A DNA stretch of 64,000 nt from Mesorhizobium sp. CA14 (GTDB lineage Bacteria; Pseudomonadota; Alphaproteobacteria; Rhizobiales; Rhizobiaceae): assembly GCF_020165195.1 (NCBI RefSeq), contig NZ_JAIUHR010000001.1:1-64000 (forward strand), in the 5' to 3' direction. Both the position numbers and the translations under genes were made by a program. This document shows positions 27,201 to 36,094 of the stretch, piece by piece; position 1 is the first letter of the stretch; the number at the start of each line of letters is the position of its first letter. The notes beneath the pieces are model-generated. The model was not told where the DNA came from. It ran no database searches and worked only from the letters and a program-made list of their open reading frames with translations.

Positions 27201-27844
27201 GCGTATCGGTGATGATCGAGCTGAAAATCCTGGTCCAGCGAGGCCGCCATTTCCTGATCGATCGGAAGCTCGTCTTCGAGCGCCGACACATCCAGCGAAC
27301 TGGCGACCGCCTTGTCGAAATCATCGTCAAAACCGACTTCCGGCTCGGGAGCTTCTGGCTCCGGCGCGACATGCGGCTCCGGCGTGAAATGCGCCGCCGA
27401 CGCGACTTCCGGCTCGGGCGCGACGTGCAGCTCCGGCGCAAAATCCGGCTCCGGCGCACGGGCCACGGCGAAGTCGGCATAATCCGCCGCGTCGTCGAAC
27501 ACGAAATCCTGTTCGAAGGACGCGGTAAGCTCGTCGTCATTCGCGGCGGCGCTGGCAGCCTCGAAGGTCGGCTCATTGCCGATCTGATGCAATGCAGCCT
27601 GTTGAGCGACCGGCGCGCTTTCCTCGACGGAATCGAACTCGCCCATCAACTCCTTCTCGAGGTCGATGTCGAAATCGTCAGCCTCCACGGCCTGATTGGC
27701 CGGCATGGCCTTCTCGACCGCTGGGACCGGCTGCCTCACCGGCTGGCGCGGGTCGAAACCCATGATCCGGGTCAGCTCCGCGAACGGATCATCGTCGGCG
27801 ATGTCGTTGTGGTCGGCTACTTTCAGCGGGGTTCTGTCTGCCAT
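24296..27844 (-). CDS. Large SPOR-domain cell envelope protein
   Basis: 1182 residues. Residues 1 to about 800 are very acidic and low in complexity (many Glu/Asp/Pro/Ala runs) and probably cytosolic. One membrane helix follows near residues 782-805 (GMMVAALVGAVVVFGGLGAL). A Pro/Ala/Gln-rich periplasmic linker with tandem APASAQPA units leads to a C-terminal SPOR domain (about 1100-1182: WSMQIASQPTVESAQSTY...YRVRVPAQSRNDAINLC). SPOR domains bind denuded glycan at the septum. Position between argS and nagZ is conserved in the order. The long acidic head is unusual in length. Confidence 0.9.
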   Translation of the reverse strand: MADRTPLKVADHNDIADDDPFAELTRIMGFDPRQPVRQPVPAVEKAMPANQAVEADDFDIDLEKELMGEFDSVEESAPVAQQAALHQIGNEPTFEAASAAANDDELTASFEQDFVFDDAADYADFAVARAPEPDFAPELHVAPEPEVASAAHFTPEPHVAPEPEAPEPEVGFDDDFDKAVASSLDVSALEDELPIDQEMAASLDQDFQLDHHRYANHHEPADARQDAVEALQAASEEAFDADFDNAVQMSLEDELSFESHEPEQHAQAAEPVEAHADAPLISEDDFVGHFDQAMTDIDMDPGQDQEVQEPELSFDDEPAPMIASPVETAHFAAEPEPVAPEPSNAATLDDDFELSFRDALNDEPQAPAVEPVATLQPTVAEAAPVVAASVPPVAAAPVPPVATVEPVKPAASERSLEDELNALLGAMTARPMPAIKEPAYAPRLVAEPESRQVSGKAAADDLDWDIDEHQPAQNGQSAQPVDGDLDDLLADELDRQGFAAPAETESSKPEPSKTEPSATEPGIDFDDDAFDAAFARSIEAEQEAARAKSPANSSDWLHSAEPARSWSRSTPTAAPPAQASFAAQPAPSAPVQVAAPLAPVQMAAPIYRSEPEVDYAAYAKPAPSPQARRHEDVPDVETVDVPERVVALADDLDIPELSFEEDQPAASAYDDLDAEFASLLTDMNATEIASAPAQSRGYDDESYNAGFNGYDRRDLRAETPAAPAAPASFAVANDYDADDLPGSRPVSQQDDFASEELDYDPELEEAMAIPGLGEREAAQPRRRGMMVAALVGAVVVFGGLGALAFSFGGKGGSEAPVIVKADNSPIKVKPENPGGTVVPNQDNKVYDAVAKGGGAAKSAEPVQQKLVNTTEQPVDLAPKEPPQSRVVDLSPKDNDAAAGTDAADNADAALPGVAQAVAPASAQPAAPASAQPAAAASTQPAAPAPKSEDRIAQVLQQDAENTANNDVVAVAPRKVKTMMVKPDGSLVPREDPAPAAPKVAAAEPSDPAPQHVAPASDGQQTGTVASDAGQANAGQADMGQADAATVKPVKPAKKAEAKAQSANTPATVPVAPARPSDQPVDIVGEVKPDQVASIDPAAAAGGGSWSMQIASQPTVESAQSTYQDLQRRYGSVLSGRTANIVKAEVAGKGTFYRVRVPAQSRNDAINLCTSYKAAGGNCFVSR

Positions 27845-27947
27845 TATTGTTCCCGAACTCGCACACAGTCGGACGCCATGGACGTCGCGCAGGGTTGGCC
27901 CTTACCAGCGCAATGTGGGCAAAAGGTGACAGGTTTTTTAGTTAAAC

Positions 27948-29705
27948 CTAACGCATTTCGATGGGCGCGTCTGCCCCGATAAGCGTCAGGCCGGAGGTCA
28001 AGACATCCGAAACAGCCTGCACCAGCCCTAGTCTGGCATAGGTTGATTCTCGGTCGTTAACCTTAACAAAACGTAAGTCCGCATTATCGTTGCCGCGATT
28101 CCACTGTGCATGGAAGCCGGAAGCCAGATCGTAGAGGTAGAATGCGAGCCGGTGCGGCTCCAGCGAAAGCGCCGCGGACTCGATCAGCCGCGGATATTCA
28201 GCCAGCTTCCGGATCAGCGCGATTTCGCCCTCGTCGGCCAGCGCCGCCACCGAGGCCGCGAGCCGGTTTCGGTCGAAATTCGCCTCGCCGAGCTGCTCGC
28301 TCGCCTGCCTGAAGACGGAATGGCAGCGCGCCGACGCATACTGCACGTAGAACACCGGATTGTCTTTCGACTGCTCGGTCACCTTGGCGAAGTCGAAATC
28401 GAGCGGCGCGTCATTCTTGCGGTAAAGCATCATGAAACGGATCGGGTCGCGGCCGACCTCCTCCACGACCTCCCGCAGAGTGATGAAATCGCCGGACCGC
28501 TTCGACATCCGGACCGGCTCGCCGTCGCGGAACAGTTTTACGAGCTGGCAAAGCAGCACGGTGAGCTTGACCTTATCGCCGGCAACTGCCCGCGCCAGCG
28601 CCTCGAGTCGCTTCACATAGCCGCCATGGTCGGCGCCGAGCACATAGATCAGATCGACGAAGCCGCGCTCGACCTTGTCCTTCAGATAGGCGACGTCGGC
28701 GGCGAAATAGGTGAACGAACCGTCCGACTTGACCAGCGCCCGGTCCATGTCGTCGCCGACCGCGGTCGAGCGGAACAGCGTCTGCTCGCGGTCTTCCCAA
28801 TCGTCCGGCTTCTCGCCCTTGGGCGGCGGCAGCTTGCCCTTGTAGATATGTCCCTTGAGCGTAAGGTCGGCGATCGCCGCCCGGATCTTCTTGGCGTTGT
28901 CGGCATGCAGCGTGCGCTCGGAGAAGAATACGTCGTGATGCACGTTGAGCAGCGCCAGATCCTCGCGGATCATCGCCATCATCGCATCGACGGTGCGGTC
29001 CTTGACGATCGCCAGCGCCTCATCTTCCGGCATTTGCAGCAGGCCGCGGCCGAATTCCTTGGCCAGCGCCTGGCCAACGGGGACCAGATAGTCGCCCGGA
29101 TAGAGACCAGACGGGATCTCGCCGATGTCGTCGCCAAGCGCCTCGCGGTAACGCAGGAACGCTGAGCGGCCGAGCACGTCGATCTGCGAGCCGGCGTCGT
29201 TGATGACATATTCCTTGGTCACGTCGTAGCCGGCGAAGGCCATCAGATTGGCAAGCGTGTCGCCGACCACGGCGCCGCGGCAATGGCCGACATGCATGGG
29301 GCCGGTCGGGTTGGCCGAAACATATTCGACATTGGCCTTGCGGCCGCCGCCGATGGTCGAGCGGCCGTAGTTGCGTCCCTCGCCGAGCAGCGCCGCCAAA
29401 TGCGCGTGCCAGAACCCGTCCTTGAGCCTGAGATTGACGAAGCCAGGCCCGGCAATCTCGGCCGAGGCAACATCAGCGTCGCCCCGCAGCGCTTCGGCGA
29501 GTTTGTCGGCAAGCGCGCGTGGGTTCTGGCCGGTTGGCTTGGCCAGCACCATCGCCGCGTTGGTGGCAAGGTCGCCATGGCTTGCATCACGCGGCGGCTC
29601 GACCGCGATACGCGACAAGTCGAGCGCGCCCCCGTCCTTGTCCTTCAGGTCAAGGGCTTCGACGGCCTTTACGATCCGCGCGTTGAAATCGGCGAAGATA
29701 TTCAT
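27948..29705 (-). CDS. argS: Arginyl-tRNA synthetase
   Basis: 585 residues. The N-terminal Add-1 domain is followed by the HIGH-type motif [15 protein letters not shown] (about residues 131-145) and the KMSKS-type [10 protein letters not shown]. The C-terminal DALR anticodon domain ([15 protein letters not shown]...) is complete. It lies between dgt and the SPOR gene, the standard order in this lineage. Confidence 0.97.
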   Translation of the reverse strand: MNIFADFNARIVKAVEALDLKDKDGGALDLSRIAVEPPRDASHGDLATNAAMVLAKPTGQNPRALADKLAEALRGDADVASAEIAGPGFVNLRLKDGFWHAHLAALLGEGRNYGRSTIGGGRKANVEYVSANPTGPMHVGHCRGAVVGDTLANLMAFAGYDVTKEYVINDAGSQIDVLGRSAFLRYREALGDDIGEIPSGLYPGDYLVPVGQALAKEFGRGLLQMPEDEALAIVKDRTVDAMMAMIREDLALLNVHHDVFFSERTLHADNAKKIRAAIADLTLKGHIYKGKLPPPKGEKPDDWEDREQTLFRSTAVGDDMDRALVKSDGSFTYFAADVAYLKDKVERGFVDLIYVLGADHGGYVKRLEALARAVAGDKVKLTVLLCQLVKLFRDGEPVRMSKRSGDFITLREVVEEVGRDPIRFMMLYRKNDAPLDFDFAKVTEQSKDNPVFYVQYASARCHSVFRQASEQLGEANFDRNRLAASVAALADEGEIALIRKLAEYPRLIESAALSLEPHRLAFYLYDLASGFHAQWNRGNDNADLRFVKVNDRESTYARLGLVQAVSDVLTSGLTLIGADAPIEMR

Positions 29706-29766
29706 TGGTAGTGCTCTGGGCTTTAAGAGGCAACCGGCTCGATGGCCGGCAAAATCGAGGCTCGCC

Positions 29767-30996
29767 CTAGCTTAAATCGGGCGTATGGTCAAACAGACGG
29801 CGATGTTCCTTCAAGGCATAGGTGTCGGTCATGCCGGCCAGGAAGTCGGCGACGCTGCGCGCCTTGATACGATCCTCGGCCCGGTCGAGCCCTTCGCGCC
29901 AGCCATCCGGCATGGCGCGCGGATCGGCGAAATAGACGTCGAACAGCTCGCGCACGATGCGCTCGGCATCGGTCCGCACCCGCATCACGTCCGGGTGCCG
30001 GTAGAGATGCTTGTAGAGGAAAGCCTTCAGTTCCTTCTCGGCCGCCGCCATGCCTGCCGAAAACGTCACCAGGGTCTCGCCCGCAGCGCGCACCGCATCG
30101 GCGCTGTCCGGCTTCAGGCGCTCGATATTGGCGGCGGTCGACGCGATGACATCCTCGACCATCAGTGTGATCTGCCGGCGCATCAGCTCGTGGCCGGTGC
30201 GGACATCGTCGAGCTGGGGATATTTGGCGCGCACGCCATTCAGGATCGAGCCTGGCAGGCCGACCTCTCCCAGCATGTCCAGCGTCAGCAGGCCGGCGCG
30301 CAGGCCGTCGTCGATGTCATGGGTGTTGTAGGCGATGTCGTCGGCGATCGCGGCGCACTGCGCCTCGATGCCGGCGAAGCGGTCGAGCTCGAGGTCGTGC
30401 AGTTCCGAATAGTCGCGGATCGCTTGCGGCACCGGGCCTTTGAGCCCCTTCCCGCCCGCGTCGGTCAACGGGCCGTTGTGCTTGACCAGTCCCTCCAGCG
30501 TTTCCCAGGTGAGGTTCAGCCCGTCGAATTCGGCATAGCGCCGCTCAAGCCGCGTCACGACCCGCAGCGACTGCGCGTTGTGATCGAAGCCGCCCCAGGC
30601 CGCCATCTTCTCGTTGAGCGCGTCCTCGCCGGTATGCCCGAAGGGCGTGTGGCCGAAATCGTGGACAAGAGCCACGGCTTCCGCGAGGTCCTCGTCGCCG
30701 CGCACTGCCCGCGCAAGCGCGCGGGCGATCTGCGCCACTTCGATCGAATGCGTCAGCCGTGTGCGGTAGTGATCGCCCTCATGTGCGACGAACACCTGCG
30801 TCTTGTGCTTCAGCCGGCGAAAGGCGGTGGAATGGATGATGCGGTCGCGGTCGCGCTGGAACGGTGTGCGGGTCGGGCTTTCCGGCTCGTCGAACAGGCG
30901 TCCGCGCGAGCGCGCCGGATCGCTCGCATAGGCCGCGCGCGGCCGGTCGCCGAACCCGATGTCGCCGAGAGCACCCTTGCCCTGCCGCTCGTCCAT
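29767..30996 (-). CDS. dgt: dGTPase-like HD-domain protein
   Basis: 409 residues from ATG 30996. HD motifs: [29 protein letters not shown] and [16 protein letters not shown], then [12 protein letters not shown], all of the deoxyguanosinetriphosphate triphosphohydrolase-like family (type 2). It hydrolyses dNTPs to nucleoside and triphosphate. The frame extends 54 residues upstream over the divergent iron-sulfur carrier promoter and start; that part is not conserved. Confidence 0.95.
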   Translation of the reverse strand: MDERQGKGALGDIGFGDRPRAAYASDPARSRGRLFDEPESPTRTPFQRDRDRIIHSTAFRRLKHKTQVFVAHEGDHYRTRLTHSIEVAQIARALARAVRGDEDLAEAVALVHDFGHTPFGHTGEDALNEKMAAWGGFDHNAQSLRVVTRLERRYAEFDGLNLTWETLEGLVKHNGPLTDAGGKGLKGPVPQAIRDYSELHDLELDRFAGIEAQCAAIADDIAYNTHDIDDGLRAGLLTLDMLGEVGLPGSILNGVRAKYPQLDDVRTGHELMRRQITLMVEDVIASTAANIERLKPDSADAVRAAGETLVTFSAGMAAAEKELKAFLYKHLYRHPDVMRVRTDAERIVRELFDVYFADPRAMPDGWREGLDRAEDRIKARSVADFLAGMTDTYALKEHRRLFDHTPDLS

Positions 30997-31066
30997 TGAT
31001 CCACCAGTTGACTCAGGCTTGCCCGCTTCATACCTATCATGTGAAACCGAAAGCAAGGTGACGCCG

Positions 31067-31414
31067 ATGGGCGCGGATGCCAAGACTGCCATGAAGGTCG
31101 AAATGACCGACGCCGCGGCAAAGCGGATTGCCAGGATTGTCTCCGGCGAACCAGGCAAGACGGCGCTGCGCGTTTCCGTCGAAGGCGGCGGCTGCTCCGG
31201 TTTTTCCTACAAATTCGACTTGGTCGGCGATCGCAACGATGACGATGTCGCCATCGAGAAGGACGGCGCGACCATCCTGATCGACGACCTGTCGCTGGTG
31301 TATATGGGCGGCTCGGTGATCGATTTCGTCGACGACCTGATGGGCCAGTCCTTCCAGATCAGGAACCCGAACGCGGTCGCCTCCTGCGGCTGCGGCACTA
31401 GCTTCTCCATATAG
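31067..31414 (+). CDS. erpA: A-type iron-sulfur cluster carrier (ErpA/IscA family)
   Basis: 115 residues from ATG 31067 (ATG 31091 also possible). The three cluster-binding Cys are in [11 protein letters not shown] and [10 protein letters not shown] at the C-terminus; [12 protein letters not shown] is typical. Delivers Fe-S clusters to apo-proteins. Divergent from dgt with a 70-bp shared promoter region, an arrangement conserved in rhizobia. ErpA is the closest named type, but the IscA/HesB assignment cannot be settled by eye. Confidence 0.88.
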   Translation: MGADAKTAMKVEMTDAAAKRIARIVSGEPGKTALRVSVEGGGCSGFSYKFDLVGDRNDDDVAIEKDGATILIDDLSLVYMGGSVIDFVDDLMGQSFQIRNPNAVASCGCGTSFSI

Positions 31415-31418
31415 CCCA

Positions 31419-31810
31419 ATGCCTGCCATCGGCGCGGTCCGTCAGGTCGCGCTCTCGGCTGGCCGCGATCTCGATGCGACGCTTGCTTTCTGGCGCGACG
31501 TGCTCAGTCTGAACCTGCACGCCCGCTACGACCCGCCCGGTATTGCCTTCATTATGGCCGGCGATGTACGCCTGCTCTTCACCGACGGCGTTCCGGCCGG
31601 CACCGTCTATTTCGACATCGCCGGCCTCGAAACCTTCCACGCCGAGGCGAAAGCCGCAGGCATTCCCTTCACCGCGCCGCCAACGCTCGTCCACCGCGAC
31701 ACCGAGGGGCAGTTCGGCCCGGCGGGGAAAGCGAATGGATGGCCTTTCTAAAGGACCCCGCAGGCAATACGATCGGCCTCGTCGAACGCCTGCCGTCCGA
31801 AGAGCATTGA
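31419..31810 (+). pseudogene. VOC/glyoxalase-family protein with C-terminal frameshift
   Basis: The frame from ATG 31419 gives a VOC beta-alpha-beta layout (VRQVALSAGRDLDATLAFWR, DVLSLNLHARYDPPGIAFIM, TVYFDIAGLETFHAEAKAAG) but stops at 31749-31751 just after GQFGPAGKANGWPF. The expected last strand, ESEWMAFLKDPAGNTIGLV, is intact in another frame and ends at TGA 31808-31810. One base lost near 31719-31725 would explain this. The truncated product lacks the last metal-ligand Glu of the fold. Only 4 bp separate it from the Fe-S carrier gene and 7 bp from xthA. Confidence 0.8.
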
Positions 31811-31817
31811 GGTCCTC

Positions 31818-32612
31818 ATGAAGATCGTCACCTGGAATATCAACGGCGTTCGCGCCCGTATCGGCAACCTCACCCATTGGCTGACCGAGAGCGCGCCGGA
31901 CATCGTCTGCCTGCAGGAGATCAAGACGGTCGACGACCAGTTCCCGCGCGCCGAGATCGAGGCGCTGGGCTACAATGTCGAGACCAACGGCCAGAAGAGT
32001 TTTAACGGCGTCGCTCTTCTATCGAAGCTTCCCTTCGACGAGGTCAATCGCGGCTTGCCGGGCGACGAAGCGGATGACCATGCCCGCTTCATCGAAGGCG
32101 TTTTTTCCACCGACCAGGGCGCCCTGCGCGTCGCTTCGCTTTATCTGCCCAACGGCAATCCGGTCGACGATGAACGGAAGTTTTCCTACAAGCTCGCCTG
32201 GATGGCGCGGTTGGAGCGCTGGGCGGAAGAGCGGCTGCGGCTCGAGGAAGCACTGGTGCTGGCCGGCGACTACAACGTCATCCCGGAACCCGCCGATGCC
32301 CGGTTCCCCGAAAACTGGCAGGGCGACGCGCTGTTCCAGCCGCAAACGAGGCAAGCCTTCCGCCGGCTGAAGAATCTCGGCTTCACCGAAGCGGTTCGCT
32401 CCGTAACCGACTCGGCCGGCGTCTACACCTTCTGGGATTATCAGGCCGGCGCCTGGCAGAAGAACAACGGCATCCGCATCGACCACCTGCTGCTCTCGCC
32501 CGAAGCCGCCAACCGCTTCTCGTCGGCCTCGGTGGAAAAGCACGTCCGCGCCTGGGAAAAGCCTTCCGACCACGTGCCGGTCGCGATCGACCTTAACCTG
32601 CAGCCCGCCTGA
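31818..32612 (+). CDS. xthA: Exodeoxyribonuclease III
   Basis: 264 residues. Class II AP endonuclease motifs: MKIVTWNINGVRAR, CLQEIK (catalytic Glu), LAGDYNVIPEPAD, and SDHVPVAIDL at the end. It cleaves at abasic sites and trims 3' blocked ends in base-excision repair. It has a rightward start with GAGGTCCTC upstream and is probably co-transcribed with the two preceding genes. Confidence 0.95.
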   Translation: MKIVTWNINGVRARIGNLTHWLTESAPDIVCLQEIKTVDDQFPRAEIEALGYNVETNGQKSFNGVALLSKLPFDEVNRGLPGDEADDHARFIEGVFSTDQGALRVASLYLPNGNPVDDERKFSYKLAWMARLERWAEERLRLEEALVLAGDYNVIPEPADARFPENWQGDALFQPQTRQAFRRLKNLGFTEAVRSVTDSAGVYTFWDYQAGAWQKNNGIRIDHLLLSPEAANRFSSASVEKHVRAWEKPSDHVPVAIDLNLQPA

Positions 32613-32684
32613 GACGTTACAAGGCTCCCGGACCCCAGTATCGCCACAAATCCCGTCTTTGATGCGGACTGCTGTGGGGGTTGA

Positions 32685-32978
32685 ATGGCGATCCGATTTC
32701 TTTTGCGGCCGGTCGGCCTTGCTTTGGCGCTTGCCGCGCCGACGCCATCGCTGGCGGCACCGACCTGTCTGGCCAACGGCAAGTCCTTCAATGTCGGCCA
32801 GACGGCGTGCCTGACGCTGGACGGCGAAAGCTATCTCGCCCGTTGCGACATGGTTCTCAACAACACGTCCTGGACGAAGATCAAGGACGAATGTCCGGGA
32901 GACGCGCCAAAATCGCACCCGACATCGATCTCGACCCCGACGCCCGGTCCGACACCGACGGAGCCGACCGAGAACTGA
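32685..32978 (+). CDS. Small secreted protein, unknown function
   Basis: 97 residues: signal peptide ending ...TPSLAAPT, then a short domain with three Cys (PTCLANGKSF, TACLTLDGESYLARCDM) plus DECPG, and a Thr/Pro-rich tail (TPTPGPTPTEPTEN). Cys pairs suggest a disulfide-stabilised periplasmic domain. No family recognised; GC pattern fits the genome. Confidence 0.7.
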   Translation: MAIRFLLRPVGLALALAAPTPSLAAPTCLANGKSFNVGQTACLTLDGESYLARCDMVLNNTSWTKIKDECPGDAPKSHPTSISTPTPGPTPTEPTEN

Positions 32979-33265
32979 GGCTTCGCTGATCTCCCCACCA
33001 TCCAGGTTACGTTATGCACACATCTTCTGTGACTGGCGTGACTGGATCAGGCCGAGGCTTGATTGCCACGTGGTTCCCCCTCCGGAGGGAGAGGAAGAGA
33101 GCGTTGCTGGACGGAGCGTTGACGGTAAAAAGCTTGGCGCCTTCCTCTACCCCGTCGATTGGGGGGAGATGGCTCGGCGAAGCCGAGACGGAGCAGGGGT
33201 CGACCAGCGCTACATTGGACAATGGATGCGCCAAGCTGCCATGCACGCTATCGCCAAACCCGCGC
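32979..33265. other. Gene-free spacer with degenerate repeat sequence
   Basis: 287 bp between convergent genes. CCCCCTCCGGAGGGAG (33077-33092) is a short palindrome, and GGCTCGGCGAAGCCGAGAC (33172-33190) forms another. Such purine/pyrimidine-biased pieces are common decayed intergenic repeats in rhizobia. No credible reading frame. Confidence 0.5.
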
Positions 33266-34093
33266 TTACTGGTCGCCGTTGTTGCCCTTGGTCAGGATAT
33301 CGTCGGCGAGCGAGATCGCCGTCCGGCGATCGGCCTCGCCGGCCGCGGCGAAAGCCTCTTCCTGCATATTGCGGATCCAGGGCTGGTCGGCCGCCGGAGC
33401 CCGCTCAAGCGCGGCCGTCATCATCGCCAACCCGCGCACGACCTTACCGCTCTGGAACAGGAGATTGCCGAGCGTCGCCTGCGCGCCGGCATGACCCTTC
33501 TCGGCGGCGAGTTGCAGCCAACGGCCCGCCTGCTTGACGCTGGCCTTCACGCCGCCCTCGCCCTTGAGGAACATGCGGCCGATCTCGAACTGGGCGTTCG
33601 GATTGCGGTAGTTGGCGGCGGCGCGCATGTAGTATTCCTGCGCCGCGACGTCGTTCTCCTCGACCGGCGTGCCGGGAATGCCCTTGCGCAGATAATCGCC
33701 CAGGGCCACCAGGGCGTCCGACACATAGCTTTCTTCCGGCGAGCCGGGCTCGACATCCTGGTCGACGATCTCCGAGAAGAACTTGAAGGCGGCATAGTCA
33801 TCGCGCGTCACGCCGTCGCCCTCGGCATACATGCGCGCAAGCTTCCAGGTGGCGCCGATCTGGCCGTTCTCGGCGGCGTATTTATAGGCCTCAACCGCCT
33901 GGTCCTTGTGGCCGCTCTTGTAAGCGGAGAAGCCGAACTGGAACACCGCCCAAGGGCTCGACTGCGGCTTCACGCCGGTCTTGTCGTCGAACACCTTGTC
34001 GTCGAAGGCCATGGCCTGCCCGACGGCGCCCAAGGTCGCAAGAGCGACCAGTGCCGAAAAAACAGACGACCTCAACACCTCAGATGTCCGCAT
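33266..34093 (-). CDS. exoR: Exopolysaccharide regulator ExoR (Sel1-repeat periplasmic protein)
   Basis: 275 residues from ATG 34093. Signal peptide ending VGQAMA, then Sel1-like repeats: [89 protein letters not shown]. The sequence, length and ending ([20 protein letters not shown]) match rhizobial ExoR as remembered. ExoR binds the sensor ExoS in the periplasm and holds the ExoS/ChvI system off, thereby controlling succinoglycan, motility and symbiosis. Its start codon lies inside the end of ilvD (14-bp overlap). Confidence 0.88.
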   Translation of the reverse strand: MRTSEVLRSSVFSALVALATLGAVGQAMAFDDKVFDDKTGVKPQSSPWAVFQFGFSAYKSGHKDQAVEAYKYAAENGQIGATWKLARMYAEGDGVTRDDYAAFKFFSEIVDQDVEPGSPEESYVSDALVALGDYLRKGIPGTPVEENDVAAQEYYMRAAANYRNPNAQFEIGRMFLKGEGGVKASVKQAGRWLQLAAEKGHAGAQATLGNLLFQSGKVVRGLAMMTAALERAPAADQPWIRNMQEEAFAAAGEADRRTAISLADDILTKGNNGDQ

Positions 34094-35807
34094 AACAGTG
34101 CGTCTCTTTGGCGGCACCCGGATGTGTCACCGCGCCGTCGCGGGCCGACCCTACGGTTTGCGCATATTTCCAGATCGCGCCGGACTGGTAGTCGGTCTTG
34201 CGCGGCTTCCAACTCTTTGCCCGGGCCGCCAGTTCCGCGTCCGACAGGGCCACCTCGATCGTGCCTTTCTCGGCGTCGATCGAGATCAAGTCGCCATCCT
34301 TGATCAGCCCGATAGGCCCGCCGACCGCAGCCTCCGGCCCGACATGGCCGATGCAGAAGCCGCGCGTGGCGCCGGAGAAGCGCCCGTCGGTGATCAGCGC
34401 CACCTTGCCGCCCATGCCCTGGCCGTAGAGCGCCGCCGTCGTCGACAGCATCTCGCGCATCCCGGGACCGCCGCGCGGCCCCTCGTAGCGGATGACGAGA
34501 ACCTCGCCTTCCTGATAGTTGCGCTGCGTGACTGCTTCGAAGCATTCCTCTTCCGAATCGAAGCAGTGCGCCGGGCCTGAGAATTTCAGTTCCGACATGC
34601 CCGCGATCTTCACGATCGCGCCTTCGGGGGCAAGGTTGCCCTTCAAGCCCACAACGCCGCCTGTCTTGGTGATTGGCCGATTGGCGGGACGCACAACATC
34701 CTGGCTCTCATTCCAGGAAACGTGCTCCATATTTTCGGCCAAAGTGCGGCCGGTGACCGTCATGCAGTCGCCATGCAGATAACCGTGGTCGAGCAGCGTC
34801 TTCATCAGGAGCGGAATGCCGCCGGCCTCGAACATGTCCTTGGCGACATATTTGCCGCCGGGCTTGAGGTCGGCGATATAAGGCGTCTTCTCGAAGATCG
34901 CCGCCACGTCGAAAAGATCGAACTTGATGCCGGCCTCATGCGCGATCGCCGGCAAATGCAGCGCCGCGTTGGTCGAGCCGCCGGTGGCGGACACCACGGT
35001 CGCCGCGTTCTCCAGCGCCTTGCGCGTGACGATGTCGCGCGGCCGGATATTTTTGGCGATCAGTTCCATAACCTTTTCGCCCGAGGCGAAATTGAAGCGG
35101 TCGCGCATTTCGTAGGGCGCCGGCGCGCCGCAGGAATAGGGCAGCGCCAGGCCGATCGCCTCGGCGACGGTGGCCATGGTGTTGGCGGTAAACTGGGCGC
35201 CGCAGGAACCGGCTGAAGGACAGGCCGCCTGCTCGATCTCGAGCAGCTCGGCGTCGCTGATCGTGCCGACCGAATGCTGGCCGACCGCCTCGAACACGTC
35301 CTGCACGGTGATCTGCCGGCCGCGATAGCTGCCGGGCAGGATCGAGCCGCCATAGATGAAGATCGACGGCACGTTGAGGCGCACCATCGCCATCATCATG
35401 CCGGGCAGCGACTTGTCGCAGCCGGCAAGGCCGACAAGGGCGTCGTAGCAATGGCCGCGCATGGTGAGCTCGACCGAATCGGCGATGACCTCGCGCGACA
35501 CCAGCGACGACTTCATGCCCTGGTGGCCCATGGCGATGCCGTCGGTGACGGTGATGGTGCAGAATTCCCGCGGCGTGCCGTTGGCGGCCGCCACGCCCTT
35601 CTTGACCACCTGCGCCTGGCGCATCAGCGAGATGTTGCAGGGCGCAGCTTCGTTCCAGCAGCTCGCGACTCCGACCAGCGGCTGCGCGATCTCGGCCGCC
35701 GACAGGCCCATGGCATAAAGATACGAGCGATGCGGCGCCCGCGCCGGACCTTCGGTCACGTAGCGGCTGGGCAGCTTGGCCTTGGAGATTGCCTTGGCGT
35801 CCATCAT
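34080..35807 (-). CDS. ilvD: Dihydroxy-acid dehydratase
   Basis: 575 residues from ATG 35807. Catalyses the dehydration step of valine, leucine and isoleucine synthesis. The Fe-S ligand Cys are seen in [33 protein letters not shown] and [36 protein letters not shown] is the second family signature. Its stop overlaps the exoR start, so exoR may depend on ilvD transcription or translational coupling. Confidence 0.96.
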   Translation of the reverse strand: MMDAKAISKAKLPSRYVTEGPARAPHRSYLYAMGLSAAEIAQPLVGVASCWNEAAPCNISLMRQAQVVKKGVAAANGTPREFCTITVTDGIAMGHQGMKSSLVSREVIADSVELTMRGHCYDALVGLAGCDKSLPGMMMAMVRLNVPSIFIYGGSILPGSYRGRQITVQDVFEAVGQHSVGTISDAELLEIEQAACPSAGSCGAQFTANTMATVAEAIGLALPYSCGAPAPYEMRDRFNFASGEKVMELIAKNIRPRDIVTRKALENAATVVSATGGSTNAALHLPAIAHEAGIKFDLFDVAAIFEKTPYIADLKPGGKYVAKDMFEAGGIPLLMKTLLDHGYLHGDCMTVTGRTLAENMEHVSWNESQDVVRPANRPITKTGGVVGLKGNLAPEGAIVKIAGMSELKFSGPAHCFDSEEECFEAVTQRNYQEGEVLVIRYEGPRGGPGMREMLSTTAALYGQGMGGKVALITDGRFSGATRGFCIGHVGPEAAVGGPIGLIKDGDLISIDAEKGTIEVALSDAELAARAKSWKPRKTDYQSGAIWKYAQTVGSARDGAVTHPGAAKETHCYADI

Positions 35808-35963
35808 CGTCCTTGCCGCACACCCCGCGGCCGGTCCCATCGCCGGGCCAACCTGGCACGCGTCCCGAGACCTATCTCGGGTGCTCCGGGTTTATGGCGG
35901 GAAATGGGCAGTTCCCTCGGCAAGCCTTTTAGCGCGGGGGTTGTTCATAAACTGTTGCCAAAA

Positions 35964-35995
35964 CGTCACAATCGTATCGGGCGCCGGTTGTGACG
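35964..35995. promoter_or_regulatory. Inverted repeat upstream of ilvD
   Basis: CGTCACAA (35964-35971) and TTGTGACG (35988-35995) are perfect 8-bp arms with a 16-nt spacer, about 160 bp upstream of the ilvD start. This is a plausible dimer-binding site, but the protein is unknown, and a hairpin role cannot be excluded. Confidence 0.35.
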
Positions 35996-36047
35996 CGAAT
36001 CTGCAACAGCGGGCGGAAGGGCGAAGCCAAGCAACAGTCGCCCAACT

Positions 36048-36077
36048 AAAAAAGGCCGGGCGGCGCCCGACCTTTTT
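36048..36077 (-). terminator. Terminator of the FadL-like porin gene
   Basis: AAAAAAGGCCGGGCG and CGCCCGACCTTTTT form an A-rich to T-rich stem with a short GC-rich core and one bulge. It lies 18 bp past the stop of the leftward gene and could terminate in either direction. Confidence 0.8.
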
Positions 36078-36094
36078 GATGAGTTTTCAGAAAC

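Noticed and set aside
26438..27982. 514-codon plus-strand frame opposite the SPOR gene
   Set aside because: Arg/Leu/Gly-rich mirror reading of acidic GC-rich codons; no start signal or family features.
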